From NCBI RefSeq assembly GCF_932274485.2, contig NC_065879.2:88159459-88223458 (forward strand): a DNA stretch of 64,000 nucleotides. Direction: 5' to 3'. This stretch comes from Patella vulgata. Its lineage: Eukaryota > Mollusca > Gastropoda > Patellidae. The notes under the pieces are model-generated. The model was not told the origin of the DNA, searched no databases, and saw only the letters and a list, made by a program, of their open reading frames with translations. The translations under genes were made by a program, and so were the position numbers. Positions 30,701 through 40,908 of the stretch are shown piece by piece; position 1 is the stretch's first letter, and the number at the start of each line of letters is the position of its first letter.

Positions 30701-31044
30701 CAATGGAATGAAATGAAATGGGGTTTAACGTCCTACTGTTCTGCTCCTATAATGGGCTAATGAAGACGATCATACGCCATACAGTGTGCTATGAGGGAAA
30801 TTTTGCCCGGGCAGCGGCGCTACGGCCTACTCTTATATCGAATTCCATCTGCCAAGGGATCTTTTACGTGCACGCCAATGTGTACACGGGACCTCGGTTC
30901 TTCGTCCCATCCGAACGACTAGACAGCTGTCCTTGTCAGGCCCTCCGGAAAATCTGAATGAACTTTCTCGGCCAATGCAGGGATCGAACACCCGACCTCC
31001 AGGCTAGCGAGCCAGCGTCTTACCCACTTAGTCACGTGATCCCC
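30701..31044 (-). mobile_element. SINE-A, near full length
   Basis: GAATGAAATGAAATGGGGTT to TTAGTCACGTGATCCCC, with a 37-bp deletion after GGCCCTCCG. Its right edge is 35 bp from the FAM167-like exon A donor. Confidence 0.88.
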
Positions 31045-31079
31045 AAAGATTACAAAAAAGGAGTAAACAGTATACTTAC

Positions 31080-31297
31080 TAATTCAGTCCGTAGCCAGGA
31101 TAAAGCATCGTCTATTTTCTTCTTCCGGTCTCTCCAGGAAGTATATGTAGCGCCATCTAGAGGTTGAGGTGGAGGTATGTTCACTTTAACCGGCTCCCAC
31201 TGTCGCTCTATGAATATCGGTATAGACACTGGTCTCATCTTCACTGGTAGATCAAGACTAGGTTTGATGGCAATACTTTTATTCGTGATGTACATGT
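31080..31297 (-). CDS. FAM167-like exon A (probable start)
   Basis: Opens after TTTATTTGTAG; first ATG at 31295 gives 72 codons, ending GAATTA|GTAAGT in phase 0. Reads MYITNKSIAIKPSLDLPVKM, RPVSIPIFIERQWEPVKVNI, PPPQPLDGATYTSWRDRKKK, IDDALSWLRTEL. The end aligns with SIDEAIAWLRKEL of human FAM167A and runs on into QDQQ of exon B, which is the family signature. If the ATG at 31295 is the start, the TAG just before it means the 5'UTR is spliced. An upstream coding exon in phase 1 is also possible. The gene spans at least 25.0-31.3 kb. Confidence 0.78.
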
Positions 31298-31333
31298 CTA
31301 CAAATAAAAAAAGAGTTTCAAATGAGTCACTAA

Positions 31334-31498
31334 AAAGAGACAGAAATGGAGCGTAACGTCCACTCGACTAACATATGGTTCAATTTGTATTTCAATAATT
31401 TGCCTGTTCATAGGGTTCTTTTGACAGTGGTAGGAAACAGGAGGGCCTGGAGAAAACCCATGAGACCCCATGCCATAGGTGATCCTACTCTTAGACTC
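31334..31498 (-). mobile_element. SINE-B, head missing
   Basis: GAGCGTAACGTCCACTCGAC core and CTTTTGACAGTGGTAGGAAA to a diverged GATCCTACTCTTAGACTC. Confidence 0.7.
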
Positions 31499-31592
31499 AC
31501 TCCGCAAACTTCGACAGATTCCGTTACTCTACATCTAGCCTCGGCTGCATGACGGTAAGTGATATGTACCTACACCTATACAATTGCGATGC

Positions 31593-31925
31593 AATCTGAA
31601 TAAAACACAGATCGTTTTTTATAGTTCAAAATTTCATCTTATTCGCCTGTACTACACCGGGATCTGGAAGCGTTGTTATATAACTTGCATTCTGGATGGC
31701 GTGATGGATTAGCCAATGCAACCATCTGTTACGGCGACTTCGCGGAACTGTGGGTAAACCACTAGAAACGTCAACGCTGATTGATTAATCAATGTCTGAA
31801 GTCATAGGGTCAAAAGCCGCTCGCACGACCCCTGACGTGACCTTCCAGTACAACTGGCCAGATCTTCATTTAGTGTCGGTCATCGAAAGTATAACAAAAC
31901 GAAACGAAATATAGATCTGTATTAT
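31593..31925. mobile_element. MITE-2, full length
   Basis: AATCTGAATAAAACACAGAT at the left, ATATAGATCTGTATTATTAC at the right. Interior shares CGGAACTGTGGGTAAACCA-like and CTGATTAATCAATG strings with the copy at 53481. Confidence 0.8.
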
Positions 31926-32256
31926 TACTATTAGAAAAACTTGCAGCTTTTGGAAAGAAATTCCCAAAATTGCGTCGTTCAAAGCGTGTGTAGAATTTTA
32001 ATTGCAAATTTGTTCTCTGTTTAAAGAAAATCGGATAAAGTTGAAAAAAAAACAGCTTCAGACTTTGACATCTTTGTATGATAAAATATTGTTCAAAGGC
32101 GTCGTCATGAGCGACGCCATTTGTAATCCGGGAACTTGAAAGTAGTTCATATGGCGGGTACTAGGGTCTGATGAGATTTGCCGAGTGTCCCTAGGCTATT
32201 CCACTTATGTCTCTCCCCTCAATCCCAATACCCCTCTCCCACCTTTCTCTCTCTCC
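31926..32256. other. No gene seen
   Basis: About 330 bp unique. GGCGTCGTCATGAGCGACGC (32099-32118) is a small palindrome; no exon supported. Confidence 0.4.
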
Positions 32257-32525
32257 TGGGGGGTTGGATGGCCGAATGGTTAGCACGTGCGTGCTGTATC
32301 ATAAGGCCTGTCATTGAGTCAACTGGCGTGGTTTCGAATCACCGTGACAAGGAGTAGGGTCGCCTGTCCAACCTCGTGGGTTTTCTCCGGGTCCTCCGGT
32401 TTCCCTACCACTGCTAAAGACCCCTACGTGCAAACGAATTATTGAAATAAAACTAAACCATATGTTAGTCCCGAAATAACCTAGTTTGTGTCGAGTGGAC
32501 GTTAAACCCCATTTCTCTCTCTCTC
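32257..32525 (+). mobile_element. SINE-B, full length
   Basis: GGGGGGTTGGATGGCCGAAT to CCCCATTTCTCTCTCTCTC, preceded by CT-rich sequence. A few bases (CCCGGTTGTA) are lost after box B. Confidence 0.88.
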
Positions 32526-32823
32526 GCTTTTACTGCGTTGTGGGACTTGTCTGATCGAAACTATGTAGGTCTATACGTGTAAACAGTAGTCTCGTACGTG
32601 TTGTCTCGGTTGTCATTATTGGTTTAAGAAGAAGGTGTTGGTCATTAAGTAAATAACAATTTGGTTATGTTGAGATTAACCAGAGCATGAAAGTAAACAA
32701 AATGGCGGAGCAGATAGTTTTAACATGGTTCTGATATAGTCGGCTGTTATCCACTGGTTAAAGACAACAAAATGTCATGTTGTCAACATTCCGGACGCGA
32801 CATAACCGGCCAGACAAATGAGA

Positions 32824-32827
<4 letters not shown>

Positions 32828-32863
<36 letters not shown>

Positions 32864-33083
32864 TGGGGTTTAACGTCCACTAGACACAAACAAGGTCATT
32901 TCGAGACTAACACATGGTTCAGGTATTTTTTCAATAATTTGCTTAAGCGTAAGGGTCTTTAGCAGTGGGAGGAAACTGGAGGACCCGGAGAAAGTCCACG
33001 AGATTGGACAGGCGACCCTACTCCTTGTCACGTACAACCAGGGAATCGAAACCACGCCAGTTGACTCAATGACAGACCTTATA
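32828..33083 (-). mobile_element. SINE-B, head truncated
   Basis: Long GA tail, ATGGGGTTTAACGTCCACTA core, ending ATGACAGACCTTATA. Confidence 0.85.
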
Positions 33084-33258
33084 AACGTCGACTCGACACA
33101 AACTAGGTCATTTCGGGACTAACACATAGTTCATTTTTATTTCAATAATTCGCTTGCGCGTAGGGGTCTTTAGCAGTGGGAGGAAACCTGAGAGCCCGGA
33201 GAAAACCTACGAGGTTGGACAGGCGACCCTAACTCTTGTTACGTACAACCGGGGAATA
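33084..33258 (-). mobile_element. SINE-B, second unit of a tandem pair
   Basis: AACGTCGACTCGACACAAAC follows the preceding copy without a GA tail, ending CGTACAACCGGGGAATA. The pair looks like a head-to-tail dimer. Confidence 0.82.
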
Positions 33259-33534
33259 AAGCGGTAAGAATATAGATAAGTAAAAGTTTGTTATGTTTAT
33301 GACTTTAGGTTTTAAATAATAAATGACACTTGTCATGTTTTTTTACATGATTTTCCCTCGTCTGCTTTTAGATTTAATTACCAGCCCTCACCAATACCCA
33401 GAATACATCCGGGCCAATAAACAGCTTTATCTGCACGCGATAAAACATTAGAACGTAATACAGTCGAGCACGACATCTTCTCGGGATTGGTCGTATTTAG
33501 AAGATGAAACAGAATCGAGTTTATCCTGCCATGA
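33259..33534. other. No gene seen
   Basis: AT-rich unique sequence without supported features. Confidence 0.4.
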
Positions 33535-33608
33535 AATGAATTGAGATGGGGTTTAGCGTTCTACTATTTTTGCTCCAACTAGACTATAATGAAGGCGGGC
33601 ATATGAGT
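33535..33608 (-). mobile_element. SINE-A tail fragment
   Basis: GAATTGAGATGGGGTTTAGC to AAGGCGGGCATATGAG. Confidence 0.7.
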
Positions 33609-33643
33609 ACCAGGTCAGATATAAACGTAAAGGCCACCTTAAG

Positions 33644-33727
33644 GGAATCGAAATCACACCATTTGACTCAATGGCAGACCTAATGATGCAACGCACACAC
33701 GTTAACCATTCGGCCACCCAACGCCAC
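33644..33727 (-). mobile_element. SINE-B head fragment
   Basis: GGAATCGAAATCACACCATT to CATTCGGCCACCCAACGCC. Confidence 0.78.
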
Positions 33728-33998
33728 GAAATAATCTTGAACTCTGGCCGATTACGTCTGGGTTGTTTATATTGATCCGCTTCACTGATGGTTCGAGATA
33801 ATGAAACATACAAAAACAGATCTGGAAATCCGATAATTTGTTATTTATTATTTATAAGACGATTGTTAATATCACACTATTTCCTATTAATCTGTTTTCA
33901 CTAGAGATAACATCTGAAAGCCAACAGCTGAGTCACATTTAAAATAAAATGAATGTTCCTTACAGAGTTATATTATTTCTCTCAAGGCGTATTATGGC

Positions 33999-34238
33999 GA
34001 ACAGAGGGCCTGACAAGGACAGCTGTCTAGTCCTTCGGATGATACAAAAAACCGAGGTCCCGTGTATACATTGGAATGCGCGTAAAAGATCCCTTGGCAG
34101 TTGGAATTCGATATAAGAGTAGGCGATAGTGCCGCTGCCCGGGCAAAATTTCCCTCATAGCACACTGTATAGCGTATGCCCGTCTTCATTAGCCCAGTAT
34201 AGGAGCAGAACAGTAGGACGTTAAACCACATTTCATTT
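33999..34238 (+). mobile_element. SINE-A, 5' truncated
   Basis: AGAGGGCCTGACAAGGACAG to CCACATTTCATTTCATTTTA. Confidence 0.85.
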
Positions 34239-34313
34239 CATTTTATTTCGTATTATGGCGAAACCTTTCAAATCGATATGTGTAACTATTTACAGAAACA
34301 ATAACCAGAGTGC

Positions 34314-34467
34314 TATGGGGTTTAACGTCCAATGTCATGCTGGAATCTGTCATACAGAGTGCTATGGGGTTTAACGTCCAATGTTATGCTGGAATCCGTC
34401 ATACAGGGTGCTATGAGGGAAATTTTGTCAGGACGGCGGCGCTAAGGCCTACTCTTATATATCGAAT
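34314..34467 (-). mobile_element. SINE-A fragment with internal duplication
   Basis: CTATGGGGTTTAACGTCCAA to TGGAATCTGTCATACAGAGTG occurs twice in tandem (about 55 bp each), then GTGCTATGAGGGAAATTTTG to TCTTATATATCGAAT. Confidence 0.78.
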
Positions 34468-34717
34468 AGTTAAACGCCTGCGCGTTAGATCATAAGGTCT
34501 GTCATTGTGATTGCGATTCTCGGTTGCACGTGATAAAGAGTAGATCGCCTGTACAACCTCGTGGGTTTTCTCCGAGTCCTTCGGCTTCCCCCACCGCTAA
34601 AGACCCCTACGCACAAGCGAATTATTGAAATGAAAATGAACCATATGTTAGTCCCGAAATCACATAGTTTGTGTTGAGTGGACGTTAAACTCTCTCTCTC
34701 GCTCTCTCCCCCCCCCC
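34468..34717 (+). mobile_element. SINE-B fused to SINE-A fragment
   Basis: Starts in the SINE-B head at GTTAAACGCCTGCGCGTTAG directly after a SINE-A piece, and runs to GTGGACGTTAAACTCTCTCT. Confidence 0.8.
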
Positions 34718-35627
34718 ACCCCTTGTCACCGTTTCCAATGAGAATATAGTCAATCGGAATGACATACGAAACTCCCATGCGGAAACTCACTCTCTCTCTC
34801 TCTCTCTCTCTCTCCGGTTGGAGATGATACTTGAAATACAAAATGAAATGTTGATATAATTTTACCCCTGGTCATGTTGTCGTATGCGATGGTTTATCGC
34901 CATTTTATGTTGTAATAAAAGATAATTATTTTTATTGATCAGTGTGGAACATGGCCGGTGATGGCTGGCGATAATTAACGCTAAAAAAAGATCAGAGAAA
35001 ACAGACAAGTTCCTTTAATTAACCTACTTGTTAAAGGTGTCACGTTAAAGGGCATATGACTCTATTCTTTGGAACTTTAAAGGGCGTATTGCTCTATTTT
35101 GAACAATGGATGGATCTAAAAGCACATATAAAGTGATTTATATTCAATTTTTGTTGTTGTTTTTTTAAATTGCAATTTTTAATCAGATATGTTCGGTGAA
35201 ATACGCGAACAGATCAAACTGAACGAAAATCATTTACGCTTAATTAGCCCATTCTTCAGGTTTTTGTTTTTTTAATTATTATTTTATTATTTGTGAATCA
35301 GCCATTACTATTGTAATTTTGCATATGTTGTTCTTTGCCCATTCCTTTTGCCAATGAAACAATAGGGTACACGATTCGTGTACGGATTTTAAAATGTTCA
35401 ATATATTTCAATAAATCGCTTGCACGTTTTGGTTTTTAGCTGTACGTGGATAATAAAGAGTGACAGGTTACTTACAGAAGCGACAAAAAACAAAATAAAT
35501 AAAAAATAAAATACGAAAAGAGAATCGCGATACACCGATTCAGTGTCTTGCGATTCAATACGCGAATCGTGAGAAAGTGAATCGCGAAACATTGATTCAA
35601 CGATATATCGTGCCGGCACTAAGGAAG
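34718..35627. other. No gene seen; CT microsatellite inside
   Basis: (CT)n at 34790-34814. TTAAAGGGCATATGACTCTA (35044) and TTTAAAGGGCGTATTGCTCT (35086) look like AGGG-type TTAA element ends, but no partner was placed. Open frames here are not gene-like. Confidence 0.4.
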
Positions 35628-36001
35628 TGAAATGAAATGAAATAGGGTTTAACGTCCTACTGTTCTGCTCCGAACTGGGCTAATGAAGACGGGCATACGC
35701 CATACAGTGTGCTATGAGAGAAATATTGCCCGGGCAGCGGCACTACGTTCTACTCTTATATCGAATTCCAACTGTCAAGGGATCTTTTACGTGCACGCCA
35801 ATGTGTACACGGGACCTCGGTTTTTCGTCCCATTCGAACGACTAGACAGTTGTACTTTTCAGTCTCTCTGTCCTGCATCAACTGCTGAGGGGGAACCACG
35901 CCGGAAAATCTGGATGAACTTTCTCGGCCAATGCAGGGATCGAACACCCGACCTTCTGGCTAGCGAGCCAGCGTCTTACCAACTTAGCCACCGTGATCCC
36001 C
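35628..36001 (-). mobile_element. SINE-A, full length
   Basis: GAAATGAAATGAAATAGGGT to CTTAGCCACCGTGATCCCC. Confidence 0.9.
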
Positions 36002-36197
36002 ACCCCCACCCCCACTCAGTTATATATGTAAACTAAAAGCCGACTTTCACTCGGTCGCCATTTCATTTCCTTTCCTTAAGGATGATTGTTTATTGCAGGA
36101 ATTATTGGTTGCCATGGTGAAAAATTAAAGACATTATCGTGTGACTGAAAGTAATTTCTCTTAATGTATTTCAATTAACCAGTTCATACGTGTAACT

Positions 36198-36600
36198 TCC
36201 GTCGCCTAGGAGACTCCAGAGACCAAGTATGGTTGCATATTGCCGACACCACGATTGTTGCGGGGTTTTTTAATTCAATTTCTGCATGGTTCTCTCGTGG
36301 ACGCGTTCTTGAAGATATTATCTTCTAGTTTAAAGTATCCAACCTCGTGGGTTTTCTCCGGGTCCTCCGCACAAGCGAATTATTGAAATAAAATTGAACC
36401 ATATGTAAGTGCCGAAATGACCTAGTTTGTTTCGAGTGGACGTTAAACCCCATTTCTCTCGCTCTCCCTCTCTCTCGCCCAGGGGACTCCAGAGACCAAC
36501 TATGGTTGCATATTGCCGACACCACGGTTGTTGGGTTTTTTTTATTCAATTTCTGCGTGGTTCTCTCGTGGGCGCGTTCTTAAATACATTAGTTTCTCGT
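36198..36600. repeat. Direct duplication flanking a SINE-B piece
   Basis: GGAGACTCCAGAGACCAAGT to CGTGGACGCGTTCTTGAAGA (36210-36314) recurs as GGGACTCCAGAGACCAACTA to CGTGGGCGCGTTCTTAAATA (36482-36586). A 3' SINE-B fragment lies between the copies. Confidence 0.82.
36338..36474 (+). mobile_element. SINE-B 3' part
   Basis: TCCAACCTCGTGGGTTTTCT to CCCCATTTCTCTCGCTCTCC; CGGTTTCCTCCCACTGCTAA box deleted. Confidence 0.83.
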
Positions 36601-36970
36601 TGAAAGTAATATCTTTTTATGGTATTTCAATTAACGAGCCCATTGAAGTGTAGGAATATTTGCATGTGCCGTGAGCCTATTTGACATTCTTGCTGCCATG
36701 TAATGGATCTACCTGTCAACATTTCGATCGATTTTAGAATTAATTATCTCTATTCTAGGTTCGTCCATTTTGAAACAATCGTCCATGATTACTAAGAATT
36801 TATTATGCCTCCTTTTTTTTAGGTCTGTGTGGCATTGAAATGAAACAAAATAAATTCAATTTGTGTAGCATGGACAGGAAAAAATTAATTAAATTTGGGT
36901 TATTTTGAGACTTACAGAAGATAATTCGGGACCAACTATGTCATTTCTGGGCTAAACAACTACATAGAAA
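36600..36970. other. No gene seen
   Basis: AT-rich unique sequence; nothing supported. Confidence 0.4.
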
Positions 36971-37195
36971 TAAAATGAAATGGGGTTTAACGTCCTGCTG
37001 TTCTGGGGCCTGTTTCACCAAATTTTAACAAAGATAAAATCCAAATTTTAGTAATTTGATTGGATAATATTAGATCGATTTTAGTGCTTAGCCAATCAAA
37101 ATTGAAGTATCTACTAAAATTTGGATTTTATCTTTAGTTAAAATTTCGTGAAACAGGCCCCTTCTCCGACTGGGCTAATAAAGACGAAGATCTGC
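36971..37195 (-). mobile_element. SINE-A tail interrupted by a MITE
   Basis: TAAAATGAAATGGGGTTTAA to GTCCTGCTGTTCT, then after the 157-bp MITE at 37005 the SINE resumes CCGACTGGGCTAATAAAGAC. Good relative dating: the MITE is younger than this SINE. Confidence 0.82.
37005..37161. mobile_element. MITE-4 (GGGGCCTGTTTC ends)
   Basis: GGGGCCTGTTTCACCAAATT is mirrored by AATTTCGTGAAACAGGCCCC; nearly the whole 157 bp folds on itself. TTCT lies at both flanks, a possible 4-bp target duplication. Confidence 0.85.
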
Positions 37196-37540
37196 AAAAC
37201 AATCTAGGAACTCTACCAATTCCGACATCTACATGTAAATGACAATTAAGTTCTTTCCAGATTTTGATGGTTTAAAAAATACATGTTAATACTGTTATTA
37301 CCTCAAATATTTATTTTTACGTTGATTGATTATTCTTCAGTCCTTATATAAAACTCTAGTTTGATCGTTTTTGAGTAAAATTATGTATCCAAAAACCTAT
37401 TTATGTCTGGAGTCTAGATTAGCCCATTGTTGCCGTCAATGTTTTTCGTGCGATGTTTTTGCACAAGGATTAAATAGATCGTTTAAGATCTGATTGGACG
37501 TAAATCATCGTATTCAAAATATTTCCTCCATCTAAAAACT
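37196..37540. other. No gene seen
   Basis: Unique AT-rich sequence. Confidence 0.4.
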
Positions 37541-37676
37541 CCAACCTCGTGGGGTGTCTCCGGGTCCTCCGGTTTCCTCCCATTGCTAAAGTCCCCCTAC
37601 GTGCAAGCGAATTGTTGAAATAAAATTCGACCGTATGTTATTCCCGAAATGATCTCTCTCTCTCTCTCTCTCTCTC
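37541..37676 (+). mobile_element. SINE-B 3' part, end lost
   Basis: CTCCAACCTCGTGGGGTGTC to TTATTCCCGAAATGAT, joining a CT microsatellite without the core. Confidence 0.8.
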
Positions 37677-38047
37677 CCAACAATCAAATCATCGTTAAAT
37701 CTCTCTCAAAACTTCTAGAAATCGTTCCTAGGTGTTAATTTCACAATATGGTTATTAGTAAATAAATTTAAAAATTCAGTATTTATGTCCCGTTTCTATG
37801 GCGATGTTTACAATTAGAACTGTTGTTTACATATTTACTTTTGAATAAACAACATTTTATTTACATACGTTCTTGTTAATATATCAGTCGTAATTAGCCG
37901 TACTCAAGTAAATATTTACTTATTGTATTCATAATTATATTAGCATGGCGCTGTAATATTCATGTAATTAAATATTTACCTAGAGTAATATTCATAACTA
38001 AATTAGACTCGAAATGTTTTTTATGTAAATGGTATGAGGTTTTTAGA
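37677..38047. other. AT-rich, no gene seen
   Basis: Repeated ATATTTACTT-like words around 37830-37990 but no clear array. Confidence 0.4.
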
Positions 38048-38049
38048 GA

Positions 38050-38370
38050 AATGAAATAAAATGGAGTTTAACGTTCTACTGTTCTGCTCAAGTTTGGCTA
38101 ATGAAGATGGGCATACGCCCATATAAGAGTAGACCAAATTAGACTCGAAAATGTTTTTTATGTAAATGGAATGAAATAAAATGGAGTTTAACGTTCTACT
38201 GTTCTGCTCAGGTTTGGCTAATGAAGATGGGCATACGTCCAAATAAGAGTAGACCATAGTGCCGCTGCCCGGGCAAAATTTCCCTCATAGCACAGTGTAT
38301 GGCGTATGCTCGTCTTCATTAGCCAAGTCGCAGCAGAACAGTAGGACGTTAAACCCCATTTCATTTCATT
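38050..38370. mobile_element. SINE-A pieces, duplicated and inverted
   Basis: A minus-oriented tail piece (GAAATAAAATGGAGTTTAAC to GATGGGCATACG) occurs at 38050 and again at 38168 with its left flank TTTTTTATGTAAATGG. The second runs into a plus-oriented copy (AAGAGTAGACCATAGTGCCG to CCCCATTTCATTTCATTT), giving a foldback SINE structure. Confidence 0.78.
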
Positions 38371-38812
38371 TGAAAACAATCGAAGGTTCGTATCGGACCA
38401 CGCCTATATAACAACGAAATTGAGACAACGCTCATAATGGCATCCTTTGTTCTGCTAATTTCACGAAACTACATAACTATGAATTCACATTGCTATTGTT
38501 GTGTTGGCGTTGGTTTTTTTGTCTTTTTTTTATGTCTTTTTTTTTTTTGCCTTTTTTTTTTGCCCCTCGGTGTTTTTGGCTGACAACACGCTTTACGTTA
38601 TCACGAATATCCCTGTCCGTTGTATGCGATTATATTTACACGTAATAACACCGTATAATTATTACAATAATAATTAGTGTAATAAAACAATTTAAAACAA
38701 GTATGTTATACATTTAAAGGTCAATGTTAAATTATCAAATGGTGATTGTTTTTCAATCCGTTCAAAATCACAACCATCTGATGTTCTAGAGAGTTGGTTA
38801 TTAGTTGTCATA
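38371..38812. other. No gene seen; T-rich tract
   Basis: Poly-T tracts at 38514-38568. Nothing supported. Confidence 0.4.
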
Positions 38813-39217
38813 TTAAACATGCATTATGCAAGAGCAACATCTGCTTATTACAAGTCTTTCTTTAGGCCTGAAATGTTTTCTAAATTATCAATTATACATT
38901 AAGTAACCTATCCAGACCATAATCAACTCTAGATGGCATCGCTAGCCTTCGATCTTAAGTGGATTGTGAGCCGATTTACTGCATAACTTTCCTTCTCCAT
39001 TAAACGATTAAGTGGATAATCGAGACTATGCTGTTTATCTTACTGACTTTAGTAATGATGACTGAGGCTAGGCAGAAATTTGATTCGCTTAGTTCTCGGT
39101 TCATAGTGGATCAATTTGAATGAAATTTTCAGCAAATTGCCCTTTCGTTATCTAGTTTTTAATTATTATAGTGAGAACTGCCAACTCGTTATCGAATCTC
39201 CCATAATGTATCTTTAA
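38813..39217. mobile_element. MITE-1, full length, long core
   Basis: TTAAACATGCATTATGCAAG to CCATAATGTATCTTTAA, with TTAA at both ends. Same core as 1498-1908. Confidence 0.82.
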
Positions 39218-39301
39218 TAAATGTTTAACTAATAATTTATATCATATTTCAGGTCTAAAGAAACACCTGCAATAGGCAGATTTAGTTCTTGAACGTTTAA
39301 A
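39218..39301. mobile_element. MITE-1 end fragment
   Basis: ATTTCAGGTCTAAAGAAACA to TTTAGTTCTTGAACGTTTAA, head to head with the preceding full copy. Confidence 0.65.
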
Positions 39302-39476
39302 CTTAAAGTATATCTCTACAAAAATGGTTCCAAAGCAAGATTTTTTTATTTCTTGAAATCATTCAGTTTAAAACATTAGATGCCACCAATTCGACATCTA
39401 TGTTACCCAAGGACCCCTTTTACTCGATTCTCCCCGTGCATAATAGTAGCCCCGGCTCTGGGTATCATAAACAGAC

Positions 39477-39781
39477 AATCTTATTAAAATACAGATCAAT
39501 ATTTCGTTTCGTTTTTTATACTTTCGATGGCCTACACTACATAAAGATCTGACAAGTTGTAGTTGGGGTCGCGTAAGGGATCATACAAGAGGCTTTTGAC
39601 CCTATGAAGTTCGCGCACCAAGAACTCGCGGCAACAGACCGTTTCATTGGCCAATCCCCGACATCAACCAGAACGCGGGTTTAATAACAACTCTTCTAGA
39701 TCCTAATGTAGTAAAGACAAGTAAAACGAAATTTTGAACTATAAATAACGAAACGAAATAGGATCTGTGTTTTAATCAGTT
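39477..39781. mobile_element. MITE-2, inverse orientation
   Basis: AATCTTATTAAAATACAGAT at the left and GGATCTGTGTTTTAATCAGT at the right. Orientation opposite to 12424. Confidence 0.8.
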
Positions 39782-39910
39782 CGATGATCAAACATCAATG
39801 TATTTTTACGCTGTATGATTTAAGATGTAGGCCTAAAGGCTGTAACAAATCATTTCTTATCTATCTGGTAGCTTAGTAATTTACTGTCAAGTTAAACTAA
39901 CCCGTCCTCA

Positions 39911-39958
39911 AACAGTAGGACGTTAAACCCCCTTTCATTTCATTTCATTTCATTTCCT
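39911..39958 (+). mobile_element. SINE-A tail fragment (left palindrome arm)
   Basis: ACAGTAGGACGTTAAACCCC followed by ATTTC units; mirror of the tail at 40192. Confidence 0.8.
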
Positions 39959-39988
39959 GAATATCTGCACATAAGGCTGTTTTAATAC

Positions 39989-40149
39989 CAGGGCCCTGTT
40001 TCTCGAAATTTTAACTAAGATAAAAATCCAAATTTTAGTAATTTAATTGGATAATATTAGATTGATTTTAGTGCTTAGCCAATCAAAATTGAAATATTTA
40101 CTAAAATTTGGATTTTATCTTTAGTTAAGATTTCGAGAAACAGGGCCCT
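39989..40149. mobile_element. MITE-4 copy
   Basis: AGGGCCCTGTTTCTCGAAAT to AAGATTTCGAGAAACAGGGC; core TTTAGTGCTTAGCCAATCAA as at 37005. Confidence 0.83.
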
Positions 40150-40189
40150 GGTATTAAAACAGCCTTATGTGCAGATATTCAGGAAATGA

Positions 40190-40497
40190 AATGAAATGAA
40201 ATGAAAGGGGGTTTAACGTCCTACTGTTCTGCTCCTATGCTGGGCTAATGAAGACGGGCATACGCAACACAGTGTGCTATGAGGGAAATTTTTGCCCGGG
40301 CAGCGGCACTATCGCCTACTCTTATATCGAATTCCAACTGCCAAGGGATCTTTTACGTGCATTCCAATGTATACGCGGGACCTCGGTTTTTCGTCTCATC
40401 CAAAGGACTAGACAGCTGTCCTTGTCAGGTCCCCCGTCCTGCATCATTGACAAGGGGGAACCACGCCGGAAAATCTGGATGAACTTTCTCGGCCAAA
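40190..40497 (-). mobile_element. SINE-A, head truncated
   Basis: Four tail units and AGGGGGTTTAACGTCCTACT to GAACTTTCTCGGCCAAAG, directly followed by another copy. Confidence 0.87.
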
Positions 40498-40836
40498 GAA
40501 ATGAAATGAAATGGGGTTTAACATTCTACTTTTCTGCACCAACTGGGCTAATGAAGACTGGAATACGCTTTACAGTGTACTATGGAGGAAATCTTGCCCG
40601 CACTGCCGTGCTACGACTTATATTTATATCACATTCATACGCCAATGTGTACACCGCTGTTTTTCGTCCCGTCCGAACCACTACACCTTGTCCCTTGCCA
40701 GGCTCTCTGTCCTGCACCACTAACAAGGGAGAACCACGCCCAAAGATCCCGATGAACGTTCTGGGAACATCGGAATCGAACACGGGACCTCCAGATTAGC
40801 GAGCTAGCGCCTTACCCAGTGAGTCACTGTGGCTCT
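40498..40836 (-). mobile_element. SINE-A, diverged full length
   Basis: AAATGAAATGAAATGGGGTT to CAGTGAGTCACTGTGGCTC. Tandem with the preceding copy but clearly older. Confidence 0.85.
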
Positions 40837-40908
40837 TCTAATGCCTAGCTCTTTAAACTCAGGCCCATTCCGAGCTGTGATATTGTGAATACTATCTGCG
40901 ACTCCTCT

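Larger units (their letters stand above)
39911..40228. repeat. 318-bp near-perfect palindrome
   Basis: Left arm AACAGTAGGACGTTAAACCC...TCCTGAATATCTGCACATAA... is mirrored by ...TTATGTGCAGATATTCAGGA...GGGTTTAACGTCCTACTGTT. The centre is a MITE-4 copy (39989-40149), which is itself palindromic. The outer 40-50 bp on each side are SINE-A tail and core. Confidence 0.88.

Noticed and set aside
32702-32734. ATGGCGGAGCAG start context (MAEQIVLTWF)
   Set aside because: YY1-like context, but only ten codons to a stop and the nearby donor (ACATG|GTTCTG) is poor; no other promoter sign.
40248-40799. 183-codon plus-strand frame
   Set aside because: Runs through two tandem SINE-A copies; the peptide is SINE sequence seen in many other places.
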